Below are positions 17,396 to 26,003 of a stretch of DNA of 64,000 nt, piece after piece. Under the pieces are notes generated by a model. That model worked only from the letters and a program-made list of their open reading frames with translations, was not told where the DNA came from and did no database searches. The stretch is from Lachnospiraceae bacterium (GTDB lineage: Bacteria; Bacillota; Clostridia; Lachnospirales; Lachnospiraceae). The translations under genes and the position numbers were made by a program. Each line of letters starts with the position of its first letter. The stretch's first letter is position 1. The stretch is from contig JAFTPP010000016.1 of assembly GCA_017463255.1 (NCBI GenBank), positions 1 through 64,000 of the forward strand, given 5' to 3'.

Positions 17396-18064
17396 ATGAA
17401 GAAGACGTCTAAATTCAAAAAAACCAATCAAATAACCTTTGATGAATTGATTCGGTTAACGGTCAATCATTATTGCATGGAAAAATATGGCATCCAAGAA
17501 GAAACCATAGTGGAAGAGATACCTCATAAGAACATTTATCCCATTCTTCGAAGATGTGCAGTTGTGTTGCTCACAATTATTGGCGTGACCGCTGCTATGT
17601 TACTGGTATCACCGGAAGCGCGTACTTATGCAGGTTTTATGTTTGAACAGCAAAGAACGGTAGAAGACCACGCAGAAGGTACCGACGTGCAGGTTAATAA
17701 TGATTATGGTTTTAAGTCTTATCCATCTGATTATCAATGGCGATGCGGATACATACCGGAAGGGTACGAGCTGGTGTTTGAATATATTGATGCTGGCTTG
17801 TATGGGAAATATGAATATAGAAATTCTGATAATGCTGTTTTAGTTTTTAATTATTGGTGTAAGAATACTAATCCATCTGCCACCATTGATTTTGCAGATT
17901 TAGACAAACAGAATCCGGAAAGAATAGAAGATGAATCCGGAGTTTCATATATGATACAGGATGGAACACAATACTGCCTTTACTGGGAGCGGGATGGGTT
18001 TTTCTTTACTCTGCTTGGATATAGTAAAGAAGAGTGTGTCCAAATAAGAAAAGGCGTTTACTAA
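17396..18064 (+). CDS. Anti-sigma-like single-pass membrane protein (DUF4367-like)
   Basis: 222 aa from ATG 17396 (GGTGAG upstream; a GTG at 17381 is an alternative). A cytoplasmic N-terminal helix (TFDELIRLTVNHYCMEKYG) is followed by one membrane segment near residues 51-73 and an extracellular domain with IPEGYELV and a repeated G-Y/F-F-F pattern, similar to DUF4367 domains found on anti-sigma factors. Such genes normally sit directly after an ECF sigma gene, but none is here. The ECF-like promoter suggests it belongs to the regulon of a sigma factor encoded elsewhere. Anti-sigma function is inferred. Confidence 0.65.
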   Translation: MKKTSKFKKTNQITFDELIRLTVNHYCMEKYGIQEETIVEEIPHKNIYPILRRCAVVLLTIIGVTAAMLLVSPEARTYAGFMFEQQRTVEDHAEGTDVQVNNDYGFKSYPSDYQWRCGYIPEGYELVFEYIDAGLYGKYEYRNSDNAVLVFNYWCKNTNPSATIDFADLDKQNPERIEDESGVSYMIQDGTQYCLYWERDGFFFTLLGYSKEECVQIRKGVY

Positions 18065-18082
18065 AGAGAAAAGGAAAGAATC

Positions 18083-18508
18083 ATGAAAAAAATTAGAATT
18101 GGAAAAATGTTGATTGCCATGGTATTAATGTTAGCCATGGTATGGATGGTGCCTATGGGAGCAGAGGCTTCCACGGAGTTACCTATACAGCCAAGATATA
18201 CCAACACAAGAATTGCTACGGTTGGATTAAGTAATGAAAATGGTACGGCCGTTTGCATTGGAGATGTTACGGGATATGATGGCACCACCATCTATTTGGT
18301 GGAGATGGTACTGGAACAGTTGTCTTCCGCAGGAATGACAACCATGAGAATCCCTTGGACAGGAATGAGTTCTACTACAAATTCGTTTTGTGTAGTAAAA
18401 CGTGTTGGAGTACCAACAGGATTTAATTACCGCTTAACATTAACGGCGGTAGTAAGGTCGTCTACTTTAGACGAAACAGTTTCCGTTTCAACGGAAAAAC
18501 AATTTTAG
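18083..18508 (+). CDS. Small secreted protein of unknown function
   Basis: 141 aa with a clear Sec signal peptide (basic MKKIRIGK, hydrophobic core, cleavage after AEA near residue 29). The mature part is Thr/Ser-rich and predicted all-beta, with a V-G-L-S-N-E-N-G start. I do not recognise a named family with confidence. It follows the anti-sigma-like gene by 18 bp with AAAGGAAAG as ribosome site, so it is probably co-transcribed and under the same envelope-stress-type control. Confidence 0.75.
   Translation: MKKIRIGKMLIAMVLMLAMVWMVPMGAEASTELPIQPRYTNTRIATVGLSNENGTAVCIGDVTGYDGTTIYLVEMVLEQLSSAGMTTMRIPWTGMSSTTNSFCVVKRVGVPTGFNYRLTLTAVVRSSTLDETVSVSTEKQF
18458..18497 (+). other. Two tandem perfect hairpins at the 3' end of the secreted-protein gene
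   Basis: TCGTCTA-CTT-TAGACGA (18458-18474) and TTTCCGT-TTCA-ACGGAAA (18480-18497) lie inside the last codons. The second is followed by AACAATTTTA, a poor T-tail, so it may be a weak terminator or an mRNA end stabiliser. Confidence 0.45.
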
Positions 18509-18719
18509 GTCTTACCGCATAGACGCTGCCCTGTCTATGTGTTGAGATATTGTGGGCAGTGGCAAGAACAACGGACAAAAAACCGCTAGTCCTCTACTTA
18601 AGTGATTAAGGACAACTCTATCCCGTCACGTGGTTCTTCCACAAAGCCCACTCTTATTCTTATTTATGGGGTATCAAAAAGATAGGAAAGAAGACATCTA
18701 AGATGGGGATGTCTTTTTT
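18509..18719 (+). ncRNA. Candidate structured non-coding RNA, about 200 nt
   Basis: No gene is visible, but several pairings are dense here: CTGCCC with GGGCAG, an alternative ATAGAC-N8-GTCTAT, a long-range GTGGGC with GCCCAC helix enclosing GTCCT...AGGAC and GTGG-TTCTT-CCAC hairpins, and a strong terminator at the end. The base composition differs from ordinary spacer. The length and multi-helix form are in the range of raiA-type or 6S RNAs, but I cannot assign a family. It could also be only the 3' untranslated region of the preceding operon; no own promoter is obvious. Confidence 0.35.
18691..18719 (+). terminator. Intrinsic terminator
   Basis: AAGACATC (18691-18698) pairs with GATGTCTT (18708-18715), followed by a run of T to 18719. 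Confidence 0.85.
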
Positions 18720-18720
18720 C

Positions 18721-18749
18721 TTGCCCATAACCGCGTCATCTGTTAAAAT
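18721..18749 (+). promoter_or_regulatory. Promoter of the FapA-like gene
   Basis: TTGCCC (18721-18726), 17-bp spacer, TAAAAT (18744-18749) with TGT in front as extended -10. It begins directly after the terminator. Confidence 0.5.
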
Positions 18750-18788
18750 ATAATTAGAAGAGGGATAGACGCAATATGGGGGATGTCT

Positions 18789-20054
18789 ATGGGGAAAGAG
18801 ATAACGAAAGATGATTTTGAAATTGCATTTGCGGAAAGTGATATGCAGGCTTTTGTTACAGTAAAAAGAGCAGAGGCAGAGTTCACGAAAGAACAGTTCT
18901 TAGATATTTTGGGACAGTTTGGAATCCGCTACGGAATTAAGGAAGAACAGGTCGTAGAGATTGCAGGGGGCTCCTTGCGCTTACGACCTATTTTAATTGC
19001 AGAAGGTACGCCTGCCAAGGTGGGAGAACCGGGGCAGTATGAGTATTTTTTCCGTACCCAGGTAGACAGGATTCCCAGAATCTTAAAAGACGGCTCAGTT
19101 GACTATCAGAACATAGAATGGTTTGAAGTGGTGCAGGAAGGCCAGAAATTAGCACAGTACCATCCGGCAAGCGAGGGTGTTGACGGATGTACGGTTAAGG
19201 GTGTTCCTGTTAAGGCACGTAAAGGAATCGAGATGCGTCCTTTGACCGGCAAGGGATTCCGTTTTGAATCAGATAAAAGATGCTACTATGCCACCCAGAA
19301 TGGTATGATTCAGTTAGACGGTAATGAGCTTCAGGTAATTAACCACTTAGAGCTTGACGAAGTGACACTGGCAACGGGTAATGTTGTGTTTAACGGCAGT
19401 GTTCATGTCCGGGGGAATGTAGGCTACGGCACAGTGATTAAGGCAATGGAAGATGTTGTGGTGGACGGCACGGTAGAAGGTGCTACCATTGAAAGCGGCG
19501 GCAATGTTATTTTGAAAAAGGGTATGAATGCAGCGGGACATGGTTCCATCACGGCAAAGAATGATGTTATCAGCAGGTTTTTAGAGTCTGTTACGGTACA
19601 TGCCAAGGGAAATATTGAAGTAGATAAGAGTCTTAACAGCTTTTTATATGCAAGCGGAATGATTAAGAGTTCCAGGGTTTTATCAGGCGGTGTGGCACAG
19701 GCTGAAAAAGGCTTCCGTGTTAATAACGTGGGAAACCATGTGGGTATTCAGACTTTGCTTCGAATTCTAGTGGATGAAGAAGTATGGTTAGAATATAAGA
19801 AGCTTCGTATCAGAATGATGGAACTTCAAAACGAAGTTCCCGTGAATGTGGAAGAGTTAACAGACGTAACCTACAGGGCGCAAACCATCGAACACCGTAT
19901 CCAAAGACTTCGTAATTCAAACGCAGTCATTTCAGGACACGCGTACGCGGGAACCACCGTGGAGATGACCGGATGCAAGTGGGAGGCAGATGACCAGTAC
20001 AATGTAACCGTAGCTATGGGGCCGGGAGCTATAGAGGTTGTGAATAATTATTGA
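18789..20054 (+). CDS. FapA-like (DUF342) protein
   Basis: About 421 aa; ATG 18789 has GGGGG 6 nt upstream (an ATG at 18783 is too close). The N-terminal half has the DUF342 signature of flagellar-assembly-protein-A-like polypeptides (an EGxPAKxGxPG-type loop, GQKLAQYHPASEGVDGCTVK). The middle is a repeated right-handed beta-helix (VRGNVGYGTVIKAMEDVVVD, then GTVEGATIESGGNVILKKG). The C-terminus has a short helix. The family is a bactofilin-like scaffold linked in some bacteria to motility or polar organisation; its job here is unclear. It is monocistronic between a promoter and terminator. Confidence 0.85.
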   Translation: MGKEITKDDFEIAFAESDMQAFVTVKRAEAEFTKEQFLDILGQFGIRYGIKEEQVVEIAGGSLRLRPILIAEGTPAKVGEPGQYEYFFRTQVDRIPRILKDGSVDYQNIEWFEVVQEGQKLAQYHPASEGVDGCTVKGVPVKARKGIEMRPLTGKGFRFESDKRCYYATQNGMIQLDGNELQVINHLELDEVTLATGNVVFNGSVHVRGNVGYGTVIKAMEDVVVDGTVEGATIESGGNVILKKGMNAAGHGSITAKNDVISRFLESVTVHAKGNIEVDKSLNSFLYASGMIKSSRVLSGGVAQAEKGFRVNNVGNHVGIQTLLRILVDEEVWLEYKKLRIRMMELQNEVPVNVEELTDVTYRAQTIEHRIQRLRNSNAVISGHAYAGTTVEMTGCKWEADDQYNVTVAMGPGAIEVVNNY

Positions 20055-20081
20055 AATAATTTTATTACAATGATATTATTG

Positions 20082-20135
20082 GAGTATGTAAATCGATTGG
20101 GGAATCCACCTAATGATTGCATACTCTTTTTATTT
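20082..20135 (+). terminator. Terminator after the FapA-like gene
   Basis: GAGTATG (20082-20088) with CATACTC (20120-20126), inner AATC/GATT pairing, then a T-rich tail. Confidence 0.8.
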
Positions 20136-20212
20136 TTCTTAATTCATGAGCTTTCGCTCAAACAATCCAAAAAAGAAACTAATAAAAATATAGGTAATGT
20201 GCTTTAAAACTA

Positions 20213-20241
20213 TTGACGCACGATACTATATGCAGTACTAT
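20213..20241 (+). promoter_or_regulatory. hicAB promoter with operator-like repeats
   Basis: TTGACG (20213-20218), 17-bp spacer, TACTAT (20236-20241). A second TACTAT lies at 20224-20229, and TACT/AGTA form a short dyad over the -10, a likely HicB binding site. Confidence 0.6.
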
Positions 20242-20259
20242 TGAGAAAGAAGGGATTTA

Positions 20260-20487
20260 GTGTCAAGTGTAGAAAAGATTATTGAAAAAATGAAAAGACA
20301 ACCCAATGGAGTAAGACCGGAAGAGGCTGAAAAGGTTTTGCGGGCATACAATTTTTTGCCGGTAAGACAAAGAGGGAGTCATAAGCATTATTTAAATGAA
20401 GATACCGGGGTTTTGATTACTATTAAACAGGAAACGCCACTTAAGAAAGCGTACATAGTGAGTATATTGAACCGCATTGGTAAATAG
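20260..20487 (+). CDS. hicA: HicA-type toxin (mRNA interferase)
   Basis: 75 aa, GTG start at 20260 after AGAAGGG. The double-stranded-RNA-binding-like fold of HicA is visible, with the catalytic-His motif RQRGSHKHYLNED near residues 37-49. It would cleave mRNA when free of its partner. It is followed after 27 bp by a HicB-type antitoxin and preceded by an operator-rich promoter. Slightly longer than minimal HicA (about 60 aa) because of an N-terminal helix. Confidence 0.88.
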   Translation: MSSVEKIIEKMKRQPNGVRPEEAEKVLRAYNFLPVRQRGSHKHYLNEDTGVLITIKQETPLKKAYIVSILNRIGK

Positions 20488-20514
20488 TGTGAATATAAGA
20501 GAAAGGGTGAGAAA

Positions 20515-20859
20515 ATGGAAATTAGAGATTATTTGCAACTCCCGTACACACGTCTTGTACAAGAGATGAATGATGAAAGCGGGCATTATTTTTATGGCAG
20601 TATCTTAGAGTTGGATGGCTGTCAGAGCACAGGTGCAACCCTGTCTGAGTTATATGAGAATTTAAATGAAGCGATGGAAGGGTATATTGAGGTAAAGATT
20701 GCTAAGAATTTGCCCATTCCTTTACCTGAATCAGTGGAAGGCTATAGCGGAAAATTTGTTGTACGTATGCCTAAAACCTTGCATAGGAAGTTAAGTATTG
20801 AAGCAAAAAGGGAAGGGGTCAGTTTAAATCAACTGGCACTTTATAAGTTAGCGTTATAA
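20515..20859 (+). CDS. hicB: HicB-type antitoxin with C-terminal DNA-binding domain
   Basis: 114 aa. The N-terminal partly degraded RNase-H-like fold has the usual GHYFYGSILELDGCQSTGAT segment that binds HicA; the C-terminus is a ribbon-helix-helix domain (GKFVVRMPKTLHRKLSIEAK, REGVSLNQLAL), so the complex can repress its own promoter. ATG 20515 has GAAAGGGTGAG upstream. Gene order toxin first then antitoxin is the usual hicAB order. Confidence 0.9.
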   Translation: MEIRDYLQLPYTRLVQEMNDESGHYFYGSILELDGCQSTGATLSELYENLNEAMEGYIEVKIAKNLPIPLPESVEGYSGKFVVRMPKTLHRKLSIEAKREGVSLNQLALYKLAL

Positions 20860-20892
20860 TTTTTTTATAGAAAGAACGAGGTGATAAACGGT

Positions 20893-21792
20893 ATGAATCC
20901 AATTACAAATCCGGCATCTTCCAAAGAGATTACAAGAGCGTATTTTGACAGTTTACTCATTGAATGGCGTCTCATGGACAGCGTGGAACCGAAAACAGAG
21001 CTTACATTATACGGACAAAAGTTTGATACTCCCATTATGACGGCAGCACTTTCCCATATTGGAAATTTTTATCCGGATGCACCCAACGGAATGGTAGAGT
21101 ATGCAGGTGGTGCTTCCTTGGCAAACGCAGTGCATTTTATTGGCATGGGCCCTGATGATGAGTTTGATGCGGTGATGGAAACGGGAGCACGTACCATCCG
21201 TATTATCAAGCCATACGCTGATGAAGAAAAAATATATCATCAGATCCGTGAGGCAAAAAGGCATGGTGCCTTAGCGGTGGGTATGGATATTGACCACATG
21301 TTTGATTTAAAAGGGAAACGGGACATTTGCGCCGGGGAAGAGATGGCAGTGAAGTCATCTGAGGATTTAAAAAGGTATGTGGAATTTGCAGAGATTCCCT
21401 TTGTTATTAAAGGCGTGTTAAGCGTTGGGGATGCGATAAAATGTGCCGAAATCGGAGCGCAGGGTATCGTGGTATCACACCATGGAGGAAGGACAAATTA
21501 TGCGGTTCCGCCCCTCTATGTATTACCGGACATTGTAAAGGCAGTGGGAGATAAGATGCCTATATTTGTGGATTGCGGTATTTCATCCGGTATGGATGCT
21601 TATAAAGCCCTTGCATTGGGGGCTACTGCCGTTTGCGTGGGACTTCATTTGATTCCTCATGTGTGTAAGGGCGGTAGAGATGCAGTGGCTGGCAGAATTA
21701 AGGAAATGACTGATGAACTATGCGGCATCATGGCGTATACCGGGGTAAAAGACTTACAACATTTTGATTCTACCGTAATACATAGGCTCTAA
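20893..21792 (+). CDS. FMN-dependent alpha-hydroxy-acid oxidase/dehydrogenase-like protein
   Basis: 299 aa; ATG 20893 is chosen because GAGGTGA lies 8 nt before it. The TIM barrel of the glycolate-oxidase/lactate-oxidase family is evident: PFVIKGVLS (FMN phosphate Lys), GIVVSHHGGR (catalytic His and Arg), PIFVDCGISSGMDAYKALAL and the ALGATAVCVG phosphate loop. The family is normally 350-380 aa; the N-terminal part is shortened here, as in many anaerobe members that probably act as dehydrogenases. The substrate cannot be told. It starts 34 bp after hicB but is probably unrelated to it. Confidence 0.85.
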   Translation: MNPITNPASSKEITRAYFDSLLIEWRLMDSVEPKTELTLYGQKFDTPIMTAALSHIGNFYPDAPNGMVEYAGGASLANAVHFIGMGPDDEFDAVMETGARTIRIIKPYADEEKIYHQIREAKRHGALAVGMDIDHMFDLKGKRDICAGEEMAVKSSEDLKRYVEFAEIPFVIKGVLSVGDAIKCAEIGAQGIVVSHHGGRTNYAVPPLYVLPDIVKAVGDKMPIFVDCGISSGMDAYKALALGATAVCVGLHLIPHVCKGGRDAVAGRIKEMTDELCGIMAYTGVKDLQHFDSTVIHRL

Positions 21793-21816
21793 ATTACTGT
21801 CGTTTTTGGAAAACTG

Positions 21817-21825
21817 TGGTATACT
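21817..21825 (+). promoter_or_regulatory. Extended -10 promoter, copy 1
   Basis: TGGTATACT, preceded by TTTTTGGAAAACTG. The same block recurs at 23521-23543 in front of the paralogous gene. The -35 (CTGTCG, 17 bp upstream) is poor. Confidence 0.55.
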
Positions 21826-21862
21826 CAATTAGAAAAGATTAAATATACTTTAGGAGGAAGTT

Positions 21863-23515
21863 ATGGCAAATTGTACGAATTGTGGCACTTTGGTTGAGGA
21901 AGGCGCATTATTTTGCAGAAATTGTGGCGCAAAGCTTGAAGCATCACCTGTAGCGACACCGGCAATGGAAGCACCTGTAATGGCTCCAATGCAGGGAGCT
22001 CCTATGACAGGAATGCCTGCAGAACCTAAGAGAAAGAAAAAATTCCCTGTTGTACTTGTGTCCGTCATTGCAGCAGTTTTAGTGATTGCAATTGTCGTAG
22101 TTGTTATTTTACTTACCAGAAGAACAGAAGTAAGCATTAATTCCTTTATTTCTTTAGAATACTCAGGATATGATACGCTTGGTACGGCTGAAATCGTATT
22201 TGACAGTGACGCTTTCGAAGAAAAATACGGCGACAAGATTAAGTATATGAGTGGCAAAGAAGACGAATATTTAGATGCAATCGACTTCTTGGAAGATGAA
22301 TTGGAAGACAGTGCTTATCTTGAAAAAGACAGTGACCTTACAAACGGTGATGTGGTTAAGTTTACATGGGATATCGATAAGGAATATATAGAAGAAACAT
22401 TAAAGATTAAGTTAAAATACAGCGATATGGAATTTACTGTAGAAGGACTTACAGAGCTTGCTACATATGATCCTTTTGATAATATAGATGTTACTTTTGA
22501 AGGTTATAATACAGTGGCTCATGCATCCATTCATTGGAACTATGGTGATGATAATGTTCTGATGAATCATTTATGGTACGAATGTGACAATTATAATGAT
22601 CTTAGTAACGGAGATGAACTAACAATAACCCTGTATTTAAATTCGTGGATATATGACTCCATTGATGAGTTATGTATTTCAAATGGATATAAGCCCATTG
22701 AGTTAACAAAAACTTACAAGGTAGAAGGACTTACAGAGCTTACAGAGATTGATATCTTTGAGGATGTTGTTGTGAACTTTAGCGGTATCAACGGAGAAGG
22801 CGATGCTAACATTGGAACTGACAGTGATAAACATTTTATTACCGAACTTAATTTCCAACTTGATAAAGATTATGACTTATCTAACGGAGATACGGTTGTA
22901 GCCAGTGCGTGGACGTGGTATGTAGATGTTGAACATTATTTGGCAGAGTATGGATATATTCCAAAGGAATTAGAAAAGACATATACGGTAAGTGGATTAG
23001 GTTCCTATGTAGAATCAGTGGAACAATTCCCGGCTGATTTCTTATCAACGGCTGATGCTGCAGGACGTGCGGTTTATGAAGAGGAAGAAGTGCAGTTCTG
23101 GAGTGACGTAATTTGTATAAATGATATGGAATTATTGAATACATATTTTATGACTTATAATTACGATGATAACTGGCATAGCGTGGGAAAAAACTGTCTT
23201 GCACTTGTCTATAAGAATACAGTTGATCTAATGACAACCAACGGAGAAGCTCAGAGTGAATATTATACAACAGTTGTGTTCCAAGATGTTCTTATGAGAG
23301 AAGACGGAAGTATTGTATTGGATGATGCATATTCATATGTTGATTATGGCTTTTATATGTTCAATATTGGGAATGACTATTTTGGCGTAAATGGTTTTGA
23401 GACTTATGAAGAAGCATATGATGAGTTTGTAGGATATTATGCAGATTCTTATACTGCAACTTGCTTATCAGAATCAACATTTACCATAGAAGGTTTGGAT
23501 TCTGAGAAAAAATAA
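21863..23515 (+). CDS. Zinc-ribbon membrane protein, paralog A
   Basis: 550 aa. An N-terminal zinc ribbon (Cys4, Cys7, Cys18, Cys21 in CTNCG ... CRNCG) faces the cytoplasm, then a Pro/Ala/Met-rich linker, one membrane helix near residues 58-84 and a large extracellular part. That part consists of repeated all-beta modules, each with a D-L-S/T-N-G-D segment and an E-G-L-T-E-L link between modules. I do not recognise an enzyme motif. The next gene is a close paralog. A role as envelope sensor or adhesion protein is only a guess. Confidence 0.75.
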   Translation: MANCTNCGTLVEEGALFCRNCGAKLEASPVATPAMEAPVMAPMQGAPMTGMPAEPKRKKKFPVVLVSVIAAVLVIAIVVVVILLTRRTEVSINSFISLEYSGYDTLGTAEIVFDSDAFEEKYGDKIKYMSGKEDEYLDAIDFLEDELEDSAYLEKDSDLTNGDVVKFTWDIDKEYIEETLKIKLKYSDMEFTVEGLTELATYDPFDNIDVTFEGYNTVAHASIHWNYGDDNVLMNHLWYECDNYNDLSNGDELTITLYLNSWIYDSIDELCISNGYKPIELTKTYKVEGLTELTEIDIFEDVVVNFSGINGEGDANIGTDSDKHFITELNFQLDKDYDLSNGDTVVASAWTWYVDVEHYLAEYGYIPKELEKTYTVSGLGSYVESVEQFPADFLSTADAAGRAVYEEEEVQFWSDVICINDMELLNTYFMTYNYDDNWHSVGKNCLALVYKNTVDLMTTNGEAQSEYYTTVVFQDVLMREDGSIVLDDAYSYVDYGFYMFNIGNDYFGVNGFETYEEAYDEFVGYYADSYTATCLSESTFTIEGLDSEKK

Positions 23516-23534
23516 TGTCATTTTTGGAAAACTG

Positions 23535-23543
23535 TGGTATACT
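23535..23543 (+). promoter_or_regulatory. Extended -10 promoter, copy 2
   Basis: TGGTATACT, embedded in a 23-bp block identical to that before paralog A, so the promoter was duplicated with the gene and paralog B can be transcribed on its own. Confidence 0.55.
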
Positions 23544-23581
23544 CATTTAGAAAAATGCGATATGTACATTAGGAGGAAGTT

Positions 23582-25942
23582 ATGGCAAATTGTATGAATT
23601 GTGGAGCTCCGATTGAGGAGGGCGCAGTATTTTGCAGAAATTGTGGCGCAAAGCTTGATGCAGCAGCACCTGCAGCGCCGGCTATGGAAGCACCGGTAGA
23701 AGCAGCACCTGCAGCGCCGGCTATGGAAGCACCGGTAGAAGCAGCACCTGCAGCGCCGGCTATGGAAACACCGGCACAGGAACCTGTAATGGCACCGATG
23801 GACGCATCATTAGGAGCAGCAACCTTTGCTTCAGGAGCGATGCAGCCTGATATGGCAGGAGCACCAGTGCAGGGAGCACCTATGGCAGGAATGCCTGAAG
23901 AACCTAAGACAAAGAAAAAGTTCCCGGTTGCACTTGTGTCAATTATTGCAGCAGTTTTAATAATTGCAATTGTGGTAATCGTTCTTTTGGTTACAAGAAA
24001 AGAAACAGTAAGTGTTAATCAATTTATTTCATTAGAATACTCAGGATATGACACTCTTGGTACAGCAGAAATTGTATTTGATAGTGACGCTTTCGAAGAA
24101 AAGTACGGTGACAAGATTAAATATAAGAGCGGTAAAGAGGACGAATATTTAGACGCAATTGATTTCTTGGAAGACGTATTGGAAGACAGCGCTTATCTTG
24201 AAAATGACAGTGACCTTTCAAATGGCGACGTAGTTAATTTTACATGGGATATTGATAAAAAATATGTAGAAGAAACATTAAAGATTGAGCTTGATTACAG
24301 TAATATGGAATTTACTGTAGAAGGGCTTACGGAACTTATGGTAGTTGACCCGTTTGATTCCATTGAGGTTAAATTTGAAGGATTTGATACAAACGGAAAT
24401 GCAGCGATTAATGTGCTCTATGGTGATGATAATTTTTATATGAGTCATTTATGGTGCGAGTGTGATAAGACTTATGATCTCAGTAACGGAGATACAATCA
24501 CAATAACCCTGAATTTAAATTCATGGACTTATGATTCCGTTGAGGAGTTATGTTATGAAAATGGTTACAAGCCATTTGAATTAACAAAGACATATACAGT
24601 TGAAGGATTAACGGAATTACAGGAAATTGATATCTTTGACTATGTAACCGTAACCTTTAGCGGTATTGACGGCGATGGTTACGCTGACGCAAGTCTGGAT
24701 TATGACAATGCTCCGGACTGCTTTGCTGACATGGACTTATCAATCGATTATGATTACAGATTAACAAACGGAGATACTATTGTTGTAACACCTTATGTTT
24801 GGTGGAATGACGTCGATGACTATTTGGTGGATTATGGATATATTCCAAAGACAATGGAAAAATCATATACAGTAAGCGGATTAGGTTCCTATGTGGTTTC
24901 AGTAGATCAACTTCCGGATGATTTCTTTGCTACTGTAGATGCAGCAGGACGTGCACTTTTTGCAGAACAGGAAGTTCAGTACTGGTCTGAAAAAATGACT
25001 ATGAAATCTATGGAATTACAGAATGCATATTTATTGACCTACATGTATGATGATTACTGGTATAATGTTGGACCGAATGGTATTGCTCTTATTTACAAGA
25101 ATATCTTAGAAGTAACAGAAGATGATGAAGTGTATCCGGTTGAATTCTATTCAACAGTTTGGTTTGAAACTGCTATCCTGGCAGAAGATGGAACTGTTAC
25201 AGTAGGAAATTCCAATGCATACGTTGATTATGGTTATTATTCATTCGATGCCGGCTATAATTGGTATAGTGTAACAGGTTTTGCTACCTATGAAGAAGCA
25301 TACGATGATTTTGTAGGCTACTATGCAGATTCTTACAATGTGACTGAGTGGGTTGTGGATTCTGAAGAAGTAGTGGAGCCGGAATATGTTGACGAAGACG
25401 GAGACGGAATCGATGATGTAACAGGTGAAACAATTCCTACAGAGGAAGTAGTAGAGCCGGAACAAGTTCCCGCAGACATAACTGAAGACTTAACAGGCGA
25501 TACTGTTCAGGTGGGAGACGGAGAATTAGTATTAACCTTTGAACTTCCGAAAGGATTTGTTGAAGAAAGTGCCGGCATGTATAAGCATGAGTCAGGTGAT
25601 TATTTGTCAAATATTAACATTATGACAGTTGGAAATGACGGAAGCTTCTACACCTTCACAGAAGAAGCTATTTATGCTGAGGTTGAAACAGCATTAAAAG
25701 AACAAATGGGTGAAGATGTTGAAATCGAACTGGTAGAGTTTGAAGAACTTTTGATTGGTGAAAACGATGCAGTTGGCTACGTTATTGCGTATGAGTATTT
25801 AGGCTATGCTATTACTCAGGCACAGGTTGTCGTAGATGATCCGGATGAATTCATTTACATTACATATACAATGTTTGACGAAGAAGGTTATTACGATGCA
25901 TTTGAAGAATCAGTAGGTTCTATCAGATACGAAGCTAAATAA
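23582..25942 (+). CDS. Zinc-ribbon membrane protein, paralog B
   Basis: 786 aa, same plan as the preceding gene: zinc ribbon with Cys4, 7, 18, 21, a low-complexity linker, one membrane helix near residues 119-143 and the same repeated beta modules. The first extracellular 100 residues are nearly identical to paralog A (GYDTLGTAEIVFDSDAFEEK and onward), so the duplication is recent. It differs by a 13-residue repeat (APAAPAMEAPVEA type) in the linker and by an extra C-terminal region after residue 600 that includes DEDGDGIDDVTG, a calcium-binding-like loop, and a final alpha/beta domain of about 130 residues. Function unknown. Confidence 0.75.
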   Translation: MANCMNCGAPIEEGAVFCRNCGAKLDAAAPAAPAMEAPVEAAPAAPAMEAPVEAAPAAPAMETPAQEPVMAPMDASLGAATFASGAMQPDMAGAPVQGAPMAGMPEEPKTKKKFPVALVSIIAAVLIIAIVVIVLLVTRKETVSVNQFISLEYSGYDTLGTAEIVFDSDAFEEKYGDKIKYKSGKEDEYLDAIDFLEDVLEDSAYLENDSDLSNGDVVNFTWDIDKKYVEETLKIELDYSNMEFTVEGLTELMVVDPFDSIEVKFEGFDTNGNAAINVLYGDDNFYMSHLWCECDKTYDLSNGDTITITLNLNSWTYDSVEELCYENGYKPFELTKTYTVEGLTELQEIDIFDYVTVTFSGIDGDGYADASLDYDNAPDCFADMDLSIDYDYRLTNGDTIVVTPYVWWNDVDDYLVDYGYIPKTMEKSYTVSGLGSYVVSVDQLPDDFFATVDAAGRALFAEQEVQYWSEKMTMKSMELQNAYLLTYMYDDYWYNVGPNGIALIYKNILEVTEDDEVYPVEFYSTVWFETAILAEDGTVTVGNSNAYVDYGYYSFDAGYNWYSVTGFATYEEAYDDFVGYYADSYNVTEWVVDSEEVVEPEYVDEDGDGIDDVTGETIPTEEVVEPEQVPADITEDLTGDTVQVGDGELVLTFELPKGFVEESAGMYKHESGDYLSNINIMTVGNDGSFYTFTEEAIYAEVETALKEQMGEDVEIELVEFEELLIGENDAVGYVIAYEYLGYAITQAQVVVDDPDEFIYITYTMFDEEGYYDAFEESVGSIRYEAK
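23663..23767 (+). repeat. 39-bp tandem repeat in the linker of paralog B
   Basis: Two exact 39-bp copies (23663-23701, 23702-23740) and a third partial one (23741-23767). In-frame, 13 codons each, giving an Ala/Pro/Glu-rich linker that can change length by slippage. Confidence 0.9.
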
Positions 25943-25951
25943 TGAATTTTG

Positions 25952-25980
25952 GAAAAGAGGCAGAATTGCCTCTTTTCTTC
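25952..25980 (+). terminator. Terminator after paralog B
   Basis: GAAAAGAGGCA (25952-25962) pairs with TGCCTCTTTTC (25967-25977), loop GAAT, then TTC. Confidence 0.8.
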
Positions 25981-26003
25981 AATACACGGCAATGAGGTGT
26001 GAA

